The translations under genes and the position numbers were made by a program. The notes below the pieces were generated by a model. That model was given only the letters and a program-made list of their open reading frames with translations. It had not been told where the DNA came from and did no database searches. A stretch of DNA of 64,000 bases from Ulva prolifera (taxonomy: Eukaryota; Chlorophyta; Ulvophyceae; Ulvales; Ulvaceae): positions 1,054,001-1,118,000 of the forward strand of contig JALAAN010000010.1 in the NCBI GenBank assembly GCA_023078555.1, written 5' to 3'. Below are positions 55,027 to 64,000 of the stretch, one piece after another (the stretch's first letter is position 1; the number at the start of each line of letters is the position of its first letter).

Positions 55027-56469
55027 TCACCCCGCCGGCACACGCGGCCGCATGCGCAGCCACGCCGGCGTCGCGCGCTGCAGCGTCACGAGGAACACGG
55101 TCTCGTCGACGTAGTCCTCGACGCTGCGCAGGTGGCCCATGCGCTCCTCGTCCAGCGTGAAGTGCATCCGGGCAAGCACCATCGCCACCACCATCTTCAT
55201 CTCCGTCTGCAGCCGCCACCCCCGTCATGCATGCATGTCATGCCGCCAAACGCCACTGCGGCACCGGCATGGCAGAAGCTTGCGGCACAGGCTCACAGCA
55301 CGCTTCAAGATGAGACGCAGGAGATCCAGCAAAAAGAGAACTCTCCACCTTGCATCAGGGTCACGAGCGTTCGGGTGTAGCACGCATGCACCCAGTAGAT
55401 CAAAGGCGACTCGAGCGGAAAATTGTGCACGAGCGAGACCGGCTGTAGAGGCAGCACCGCGCGCGCCGGACGGTTGCCCTAGTGGCTCCTGTTTGTACGG
55501 CACCCGGGGCCCCCCGCTGAGCGACAGGACGACAACAGTACAGCGCAACGTCAACCCACACCATGACAAAGTCCTGGGGGATACTGGTGGTGGCGCCGTT
55601 CAGGCGTTGGCTTGCATGCGGCGTGGCTGCCGAGCCCACCAGGGCAGGGTGCCGGCCGAGGCAATTCATGTGGCGCCTCCGAGGAAGCGCATGCATGCGG
55701 CGTGGCTCAGGGGCGCACCACCGCGAGATGCTGGCCGATGCAGTTGGTGGCGCCGTCGAGGAAGGGCAGGAAGCGGTTGCGGCCCTCGCCGTCCTTCTTC
55801 ATCGCGGTCTTCGAGCGCCCCTCCAGCCACCGCTGCGGCCGCCAGCGGGTGGCGTCATCGCCCCACGTCGGCGCGTCGGTATGCAACGCCCCGACGGCCA
55901 GCACGACGTCGGTGCCCTTGGGGATGCTGTACCCGCCGATCTGCACGCGCGCCCGCGTCGCACCGACGCATGACACAAGAGACCAACACTCACGCGGGAC
56001 GCAGCCCGGCCTCGCTGATGCATGATGACGTCGGGCCATGCCTGCCGGGTCATCGGCGGCTGCTACGTGCATGCGTGCGGGAGTCCCATGTCGGGCCATG
56101 CCTGCCGGGTCATCGGCGGCTGCTACGTATATGCGTGGGGGAGTCTCATACAACAGCTGATGTGGGACCATGTACCGTTGCGCACGGTGAGGGCGAATGC
56201 GGACTGCCTGCTGATTCACTCATGTGAGGGCGACCGGCCTGCAGTTCACAGCTCAGGTCGTGGGTTCGATTCTGCGTGCGCTTTGGGGAAACGGCTGTAC
56301 GTGACCACCTCGCTTAGCATAGGAGGAGGCCCTGTGAGTTGCGTAGGGTCGTCTGAGGGGGGTTTCCAGGTGGTTTACCCCTTCGGCACATGTGGTCCCG
56401 TTAATTCGGAGTTGTCAATGTCCAATAGGATACGGCTCAGTAAATTCAGATTTACTTTACAGCAGGCCG

Positions 56470-56506
<37 letters not shown>

Positions 56507-59500
56507 CCTCGGTGTCGCGGTTGAGTTGCCGGGCGGTGCCGGGCAAAGGCGGCATGAGGCGCAGGCTCTCGTTGCACACCGCGTCGAGGGCCTTGAGGCT
56601 CGTGAGCCCCTGCGCCGTGACCGCGGGCGGCTCCGGCTGCTCCTCCGTCGCCAGGAGCCCGGCCTGCCGCAGCTCCTGCGCACACACCCGCACGCATGAG
56701 CATCTGCCGCCAATTGGCGCAGTCGTGCCATGCAGACGCGCCATGCGGATGCAAAGCATGAACTGAACGAAGTGCTGGCGCAAGCTGGCTCTAGCTTCAC
56801 ATGAGCGCCTCGAGGGACGGTGATTGAGAAGGGCCCCCCCGACCTCTGCTCGCCCTTCTGAACTAGGTGCCACGCTATAGAGCGTGTGCTGAGCTGAAAC
56901 CGCTGAGCCCTGAGGCGGGCCATTGTCGACCGATGCCTGTGGTGTGCATTGGTACTTCACGTGAGGGTCGGCCACCAATGTGCATGATAGGCATGCATGA
57001 TCCTCGTTCGCACCTGGACGATGATGGAGTGCGAGGCCTGGTCCAGCGCGAGCAGGGAGCATTTCTTGGGCCACGATCCGCAACACAGACCTAAATATTT
57101 ACATGTCATTGGGTCCGTCGACCCAGGACTGTTTCACACCTCGACGATGAGGGACTGGGAGGCCTGGTCCAGGGCGAGCGCGCACAGGGTGTGCATGGTG
57201 CCGTTGCCGGTCGTCTCAAAGCCGGCGGTGTACATCAGCGACACGTTGGCGACGGCGTCCTCAAACTGCCGCGCGTCCGTCATTGCATCGGGGAAGCACT
57301 CGCGGATGGCCGCCCACAGGGTGCGCGTGTTGTCGGGAGGCGGCCGCCGGAAGATCTCCCGCACGGCTTCTGCACACCGCTCTCAGCATACTTTTGCATG
57401 ATGTTCATCACTATATGATTACGTAGCGTTTTAACCCCGCGGTTTTCAGTACTACTATGGCATGGGAGCGGCAGCACGGCCGGACATCAGAGAAGGTGGT
57501 CGGCACGGTCAGACCCGGAGGCCTGCAGCTAGCTCACTGCTTTGCTGCAGCACACTCCCTCTGCCGCTGGACCGGGACTGCTGACGTCCGGAAGAGTGCA
57601 GGAACGACGCACACGGCCAGGCCACACTGGGAGCCGCCGCAACACCGTTGTGTTGCACTGACCACTGTAAACCGGCGGCTACAGGGACAACCGGAGACCA
57701 CGCTGTAGGGCACCAGTAGAGATCTCTCTGTTATATTTGCATATGCAACATCCGGCCAAACATGTGTGCGTTGTTGGGGACCTGATGCATGGTAAGACAC
57801 ACAGTGTACGCGAATTTGATCAGAAGGAAATCTCCCCTGCACCGTTCTGGGGATATGCCCAGCTGAGCCTGGCACCTACCTGACCAGCGCACGTGGGGAG
57901 TCGACGTGCTATGTTCTGCAGCATGTCCGCACGACATGCTACATGCTGTACGGGACAACGTGCCCCTGGATCGCTGCTGACCTGTCCGCAAAAGCGTCAA
58001 GGCGCCCTCGCACTGATGTCCGGGCTCATGTTCTCAGCCATACCCGAGCAGGATTGACAAAGTGCTGACAGCATGTTCTGACACAGGTGAAGGTGGGGCC
58101 GGCTGCATGGCTGTGTTGACATGCTACCGGTGCTCGAACTCCACTCGACAACCTGTTCACGCATGCATGGCACAAGACGAAGCACGAGCGCGCAGCACAG
58201 CCCTGCCGGAAATACCCGGGCCGGCCGTGTGGCTGTACGAATGCCTGCGTGAGCGGGCCGCACCGCTGTAGAAGTCGTAGAGGGCCTGCCAGTTCCGGCG
58301 GTATCGGGCAAAACCCGGGAACAGCCGGCGCTTGAGCAGCTGGTACAGCGCGGGGTGGGCCGAAACGAGCGAGGCGTGCGCTAGGGTGTCCTCCAGGGCC
58401 CCCAGCGGCGGCGTCCCGTCGAACCCCATGAACACCTGCACTCGGCAGCCTGTGCACATGAGCGTGGCTGTGCATGCGTGTGCTCCCACGCACACACCTG
58501 TGGTTGTTTGCCGTATCGGCATGTGCGCAGAGCAGCGGCCGTGGCTATGGCGCGCAGCAGGACGCAGGCGGGCCGCCCGCCCTCGCGGTCGGCGCCAGCC
58601 TAGGTGTAGTACAGAATTGTGCGGCGGGAGTCCAGGTGCAGCATGCATGGCTCCGCCGCGGATGTATCTGGCAAGGTACGCGGGCTGCCACTCTTCAGCA
58701 TGATGGGCTGAACAGTGGGCCGCATACCCACGGGCTGCAGCGCCCACAGCATGCATGCACCATCACGCGCTCCGAGAGCCACCTCACCGCACAGAATGGG
58801 GCGTCGTCGGCCAGGCCGGGCATTTGTTCATCACAGCCGCGGCACAACAGCAGGCAAGGCGACACAATTGGGAAGGGCACCCGTGCTGAGGCCACATAGA
58901 CGGCCAAGTGAAAAGCCGAACACGTATGCATGAAAGAAACGCAGCCGCAAAGGGCACCCGAGCAGGGGCCACATGGCCGGCCGAGAGGAAGCCCAGCATG
59001 CGCATGCATGCACGTGGCTGCAGGGGCGCACCTTGAAGGCAGCCATGGTGCTGAAGATGGAGAAGCGGCTGACGTTGACAAGGACGCCGGCGGCGGTGAT
59101 GTCGTCACCATGGATGCCCGTGGACGTGTCTGGAGCCGACCCTGCACAAAGCGCGGCGCTGTGCCTCGGGTACGGCGGCATGTCGAATATGCCGCTTCAG
59201 CGGGCACAAAGTGTCCTGTCTCTCGCCAGCTGGAGTGCGGCCTTTGGGGCACGAGTACGCGGCGAAAGGCAGGATACGGGTGGTGAGGGTTTGAGGCCGC
59301 GCAGGGGGACTGGCCCCAACAAACATCAGTGAATCATCGCCGGCCCATGTGTAATGCATGGCCAAAGCAGGAAGCCTGTGGTCGAATGCGAGATGACGAC
59401 TACGGAATGCCTGTGGCGGAATGCCTGTGGCGGAATGCCTCCGTACCGCAGAGGGGCCACGGCAGGTACGGTTCACAATCCTATTTTAACTACATTTCCG

Positions 59501-61765
59501 TGTGGCAATGTTACGCCGACTGGTGTGATGCCATTCGCGAGTCATTGTACGGACGGTCGTGGATGGCTTTCTAGACGAGGCAGCCTCCATGCCTGAAGGG
59601 GGGGGCCCCAGCACACCTGTGGCGGGCGTTGCGCCTCCAGCCTCGCCGCCGGCGCGGCAGGCGGCGAGGGCGGCATCGATCGACGCGCCGACGCTGGCAG
59701 CCAGCCGCCCGACGGCCGCCGCGACGCTGTCCTGGTTGAAGCAGCGCGTGAGGCAGCGGCGGATGCGCTCGTGCTCCGCGCCGACTTGCACGGTGAACAG
59801 CGAGTGCCGCTTGACGCCCTGCACGCCAGCCACCACTGGGGCTTTGCCGCCTGCCAGCACCCGCTGCCGTGCTGCGCTGGTGCCCTGCCCCGCCGCTGCC
59901 GTCTGCCTCTCCCCCTTTGCCATTGGCATGCACCACCACGGCCGCCGTGCTGCGGCTGCGCGTGCATGAGTCGCGCGGGCGGGGACAACTGTGACCGGAT
60001 TTCAGGGCCGGAGCCTCACGAGTCGTGAGCCATGATAGTGCGCAGTGCATCCTGGGGCTTCAAGGTGGACGGCAATGTGCAAGGGCTGCAGGCAGCTCAC
60101 ATGCACGGGGCCTCTGGAGTCTGTGGCGCACAAACCGGGCCCATCGTTGGAAGTCGCGGGGTATGCGCTGGGGTGGTCGTGGACACCTTCAGGGCGCGCG
60201 GGTGGTGGTGTGCCTGGTCCACACGGCAGCTGCTGTGATGAGGAGTTATAAACAAGATACTTCCTTAGACTTCATATTTGTTATAAACTTATAATTTCCC
60301 TGAAGCGTGTAACAAGGCACGGCAGCTGCTCGTCGTCGCGGCAGCTAGTGGCGGGCAGGAATAGATGCCCCTGCACGGCCCCTGCGCGGCGAGCTCTGTG
60401 ATGACCGCGTACCATGGCCATGTAATGGGATGCCTTCGTGCTTTCCAGAAACGCACGAGGCACCTGTGGACGCGGTGTGCAGCGGGAGCACTGGGCAGCC
60501 GCAACTTCAGGCCACCAAAGCCGCAGCGAGCCACAGGAAGGCGAGGCTGGCAGTCGTCCCGGGAGCGGCAGGGGTCCCAAGGGGCGTGAGAGGACGCACG
60601 AACATGAGGACGCCGGAGTAGATGGCGGGTGGCTTCGGCACGAAGCCGGTCTTGTGTAGGACGGCGGCAAAGGCGGCGGGGTTGGTGGCTATGAGGGTCG
60701 TCTTGCCCGCCACACACAGCCGCAGCACGCCGGCCTGCCCTGCCACCTGCCCGAACTCCACATAGAGATGGTGGAACTTGTGGTTGAGGAGGGCCTGCAG
60801 GCGACTGCGGAGTGACTCTGAAGTGCCGCGATGCGGTGGCAGCACCGCTGGCAGCAGCACTAGCTGGATGTATGTCTGCGGGCTCAAGGATGTGTGGGTG
60901 CAGAAACGCTTCCCAAACGGACACCCCATGGATTGCAGCGTAGAGCGATGCGCGCTATGTTGCGTTGTGAGATCTCTTGGCGGGCCAAATGGCGCAGGGG
61001 GCCGCTCTGGCTGGTGCTGCAGGTGTGACTGTATGATACAATTGCCTCCATACGTTGCATTTGCCAGCGATCCGCCGAAGAGTGTTGCCACCTTCAGCAA
61101 TTGCTCACAATAGAGCAGCGATGTGACAACTGTGCAGTCGAGAGACTCATGCGGTGAAGTAGCTGCACAAGGACTTCCGCAGACGGCTACTTGAGCTTGC
61201 ATGTCAACTGTACGAGACCGTCTCCTTGCTGTTCATGCAGCTGTTGCTTCGTGCTCTGGCATTTTTGGGCGAGGTAGCAGCTGTATACTTGGCTGTCGTC
61301 CATGCGCCTGCTTTGTTATTCTTTGGTACAAATCTGGAATTACAGTGTTAAAACTATGGCAGCAAAGATTGCATCCAGTTGGCTGAGCATGGCAGACCAC
61401 GAGCGAGATGACATCGGGAACCAGGACACAGCAGTGTCACAGCATTGGAGGCAAATGGCGCTTCCGACATCATACACCAGACTCAAAACATGAAGACGGC
61501 ATTACAATCTACTCAGATTGATCCAAATGTCGCGATGTTGCATTCAGGAATAGCTTGAAACATGTGCACACTGAAGGGGCAGTGCTGATGCAGACGACGC
61601 ACTCGTGCGACAGACATCACACACCTTGACTGCTCTAACGTTTCCCAACACAGGGATAGTCCCGGAGACTAGAGGTATCTTTGGAATGTCCTTTTGCCTC
61701 CGCCTGTGGCGGATCCTTGATAGCACGACAAGACATGCTGCGACACCGAGCAGGAGCCCGCGCAT
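55027..61765 (-). CDS. Cytochrome P450, gene D (9 exons)
   Basis: Exons in transcript order: 61625-61765, 60600-60794, 59617-59818, 59032-59141, 58264-58435, 57140-57369, 56508-56675, 55719-55940, 55027-55206, giving 539 residues with exon lengths identical to gene C. The N-terminus is MRGLLLGVAACLVVLSRI, the hinge KIPLVSGTIPVLGN. The motifs are AGFETTGN (322-329), ESLR (386-389), WRPQRW and FLDGATNCIGQ (haem Cys about 473). All donors are GT here, including intron 7 (GTAACC), which runs into a G31/C31 tract. Intron 6 contains an F1 remnant followed by a second copy of the exon 6 end (57014-57053). Intron 8 has two decayed copies of the exon 8 end, and intron 7 a 60-bp tandem duplication and a SINE-like copy. 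It is divergently oriented from P450 E across 1.3 kb. It is a recent paralogue of C. Confidence 0.9.
55575..55690 (-). repeat. Decayed copies of the haem-loop exon end in intron 8 of P450 D
   Basis: On the minus strand two blocks recall the exon 8 end: one around 55640-55687 (MNCLGRHPALV) and one around 55575-55606 (NGATTSIPQDFVMV), linked by SAATPHASQ. They correspond to the better-kept array in intron 8 of gene C. Confidence 0.6.
56031..56150. repeat. 60-bp tandem duplication in intron 7 of P450 D
   Basis: Two units starting TCGGGCCATGCCTGCCGGGT at 56031 and 56091, differing at a few positions. Confidence 0.9.
56222..56460 (+). mobile_element. SINE-like repeat, longest copy, with B-box-like head
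   Basis: The head contains GTGGGTTCGATTC, which fits a tRNA-type RNA polymerase III B box. The body has GACCACCTCGCTTAGC, CCTGTGAGTTGCG and GTCCAATAGGATACGGC, and the tail ends TTTACTTTAC. The copy lies in intron 7 of P450 D, antisense to the gene. A tRNA-derived SINE is the best reading; a clear A box was not found. Confidence 0.65.
56473..56503. repeat. G31 mononucleotide tract at the intron 7 donor of P450 D
   Basis: On the sense strand the donor GTAACC runs straight into 31 C, starting 4 nt after the exon boundary region. It lies 12 nt after the SINE tail. Confidence 0.95.
57014..57137 (-). repeat. F1 remnant plus duplicated exon 6 end in intron 6 of P450 D
   Basis: After the donor the intron reads CAGTCCTGGGTCGACGGACC (an F1 end), ends that block with AAGAAATGCTCCC, and is followed at 57014-57053 by CTCGCGCTGGACCAGGCCTC and a GTGCGA donor-like word. 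This repeats the last 39 nt of exon 6. Confidence 0.7.
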
Positions 61766-63081
61766 GTTCTCAGACTGGAGCTTCCTCGATTTGCAGATTC
61801 TAACTCGATATAACCCTTCAGCTAGATCGCATAGTTTAAGGCTGTGCTGTGCCTGTGCGGAGGAGCGTCCAAGGTGGCGGGCAAACACCGCAGCAGGTCC
61901 AACTGGACGGGAAGTGCCGCAGACCTGAGATCCAGTCAGCCGACGAATGTGTACACATTCCAGAAGTAAGTTGTCATGTAGGATCGAAAGCCTTTACAAC
62001 GCCTATTGCCACTATTCTGCCGTCCCGGCTTGTGACGCAGAGGCCTACGCTGCGCTCATCTTGCTACACCGCAAGCAGACACCACACCAACAAGTGCCTG
62101 CCGAGAAGCTAAGTAGCCAAGGTGCAAGCGTTGGTAGTCAAGCACATGCGGCTCGTCAAAAAGTGTGCGTAAACGGGCAACGTCTCTGTGTCGACGTTCC
62201 GGTCACATGGCTTGCATGCGTGGCAAGTCAATGACGAGCAGCTCCCACCTGGTATTCACAAGGACAAAGCGCAACCCAGACTGTTGCAGCTTTTCACGCC
62301 CCACTGTACCACCTGAGGTACATTGACGAGCTGGTCATCGGTGCCACATTGCCCGTGCGATCGTGGGCACTGCCCCATGCCACCTCCAGGCCTATATAGC
62401 CCCCAGCAATATTCTTACCCGCACGGTGTGCCCTCGCCACCCGAGCTAGCGTGGGTTCTCGACGGTCGTCAGCAGCGCGAGCAGTAAAGCAGCAGCAGAA
62501 ACACGAAGGCTCGGTTGACACAACCAATCCGCCATGTGAATTTTCGGATCCAATCCACGTGGCAGGCGCACAAACATGCCACATACGATCGCTCAAGGTC
62601 TCCTGAGTCCAATGGACGTGCGCTCGGCATCGCTGTGCACCGACCCGCGTGCGCTGGGCAGAGACTGCCGTTTCGCGCAATTGACATCGATGGGAAGGTC
62701 AATGCGCCCAGCAACTCTAAGGAAGGCCGCAATGGGATTCAAAACTCTATATGATCAGTCTGCGGACGTTCCCAGCGCTGTCCAGAGCGTTGTTGGGTGC
62801 TCTCGCTAGCACTGGAGGTGCATGACACCGGTACCCCAGTGACGAGCCCCCTTGCAGGTTCAGCACTTTCTGATCATAGCGCATGTAGATAACACGGAGG
62901 CATTTACTCACGCTATATACAAATCACACGGCCATATCGGCCGCAGTCGTCTGACTTTCGTTTGATACGAGCTTTGGCACCTTCAACAACAGTGAGCGCT
63001 TTGTTTGTTCCATGAGCACGAGGACTTGCGTACGAACATTGCAGTTTCCTTGTCTCTGGCGACTTCATTGACGTTTAGAGT
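61766..63081. other. Divergent intergenic region between P450 D and P450 E
   Basis: 1.3 kb between two divergent start codons, presumably holding both promoters. No gene, clear core promoter element or intact repeat is seen. The open frames (for example 62294-62680) have no recognisable domains. Confidence 0.5.
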
Positions 63082-63222
63082 ATGCCTGGGGCTGTGTTGT
63101 TCGTCACGGCGGTTGTGGTTGTGGTGGCCAAGATTCGCAACAGGCGAAGGAAGAAGGACTTGCACAAGATCCCGCTAGCCCCAGGGACACTCCCTATCGT
63201 TGGAAATCTAGGTGTTGCAAAG
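63082..63222 (+). CDS. Cytochrome P450, gene E, first exon only (partial)
   Basis: 47 codons starting MPGAVLFVTAVVVVVAKI, then NRRRKKDLHKIPLAPGTLP and IVGNLGVAK, followed by the donor GTAAGC. Length, anchor, hinge and phase 0 end match exon 1 of genes A-D, all 46 or 47 codons. The next exon should encode the B-helix region but is not found before 64000; intron 1 in the other genes is 0.6-1.1 kb, so it probably lies beyond the window. It is the only one of the five with a textbook GTAAG donor. Confidence 0.8.
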
Positions 63223-64000
63223 GTAAGCTTCGTCAGGTTGACGCGTCCGCTGTGAAGTGAATGGAACTGATGCTGGCCATGGCCACGCTGGATGGCACAC
63301 TGGCTGGCGCGTTTTCTAGACCTGTCTGACACTAACGTCGTTCCTTGATGCATTTACCGGGACCTGTGTATGTGCATGCTTGTATACGTCGCCGAGCTTG
63401 AGGTTGAGCTGTTGGGCAACAGAAGAGCAGCACCCTCTCTCCGGGGGCATCAACATGTGCGGCAATTGTACTGTATGATACCAAAGCTGGGTAGTACCGA
63501 CGTGATCATGAGCACCGATGTGTATCTATACAGTATTTTGAGCATCCTGCGGTGAGTGCACATGATCCAGAACGAACACTGCTGACATGTGGAATGCTAA
63601 GCTATATATAGCTTATAAGTGTGCACATCGATTGAGGCTTTGAAGAAGCACTTGTAAACTACCCGGTTTGACGAATTGACAATCGTGCACCATGTGAGAG
63701 TGTCAACCAGTGGTGAAGGTTGGTCAGTCGAACAGCAATCAGCCAGTCCAAGCGTTTGCTGCCACTCAGTTCCCATTGCCCACCTGCCTGTAGCTACGCT
63801 TCGGAAGAACGTGCATGTGATATTACCCACCATGAGCCTACCTGAGGGAGCTGCGCCGCTACCATGGAGTGGCATCTTGCCGGGTGATGGCATGTAGGAG
63901 CACACAGCTTCACCAACGGCACATGTGGTCCCGTTGATTCGGAGTTGTCAATGTCCAGTAGAATACGGCTCAGTAAATTCAGATTTACTTTTACTTTACC
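63223..64000. other. Intron 1 of P450 E, with a SINE-like copy at the window end
   Basis: No exon 2 candidate is visible. From about 63920 to the end the sequence matches the SINE-like repeat in + orientation: CACATGTGGTCCCGTTGATT, GAATACGGCTCAG, then a TTTACTTTTACTTTAC tail. Confidence 0.6.

Noticed and set aside
54286-55380. 364-codon + strand frame containing a signal-peptide-like MVRIAFLVLSLLVLAVLP
   Set aside because: The hydrophobic stretch is the 79-bp F2 element read in one frame, and the rest is antisense to P450 D exon 9. Other F2 copies are not open.
62294-62680. Gene between P450 D and P450 E
   Set aside because: Only short frames without domains; the position fits a shared promoter region.

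Overview
The window is nuclear DNA of a GC-rich, intron-rich eukaryote, most likely a unicellular alga. The coding exons are interrupted by introns with strongly biased GTGCG-type donors and a minority of GC donors. That pattern suggests a haptophyte or a green microalga, but no gene here fixes the species. Mononucleotide G/C tracts, short transposon-like repeats and the self-complementary word TGCATGCA are scattered through the non-coding sequence.

The layout is: two tandem cytochrome P450 genes on the + strand (A 1000-6601, B 9055-13899); five tandem minus-strand genes encoding a Skp1/BTB-like N-terminal module plus ribonuclease-inhibitor-type leucine-rich repeats (LRR1 15127-18371, LRR2 21644-25160, LRR3 27831-31132, LRR4 32801-36069, LRR5 39132-42334); two tandem minus-strand P450 genes (C 44412-51409, D 55027-61765); and the first exon of a fifth P450 on the + strand (E, from 63082, rest beyond the window). 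P450 genes A-D share a nine-exon structure with identical intron phases. Each encodes a 536-548 residue membrane-anchored P450 with AGxETT-like I-helix, ESLR and NCIGQ haem-loop motifs. C and D have identical exon lengths and are recent paralogues.

The LRR genes share a four-exon plan. Exons a and b encode the Skp1/BTB-like module, exon c most of the LRRs, and exon d the last LRRs and a conserved ATWEDMSWL-type C-terminus. LRR1 carries a 4-nt frameshift near the start of exon c; LRR2-LRR5 look codable. LRR1 and LRR2 with their upstream spacers form a recent segmental duplication. A decayed copy of the last P450 exon lies downstream of LRR2 and of LRR3, in the place that the real last exon of P450 B occupies downstream of LRR1. 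The duplicated unit therefore appears to have been a P450 tail plus an LRR gene.

The spacers and introns hold at least four short mobile-element families: a SINE-like repeat with a TTTAC-rich tail; a very short element ending TTGTAACACA that shares its 3' end with a retroelement fragment; a ~100-bp inverted-repeat element with ends GTGTTGGGTC/GACCCAACAC; and a foldback element. Comparing the two segmental-duplication copies gives natural filled and empty sites for three insertions. No complete autonomous transposon, RNA gene or CRISPR array was found.
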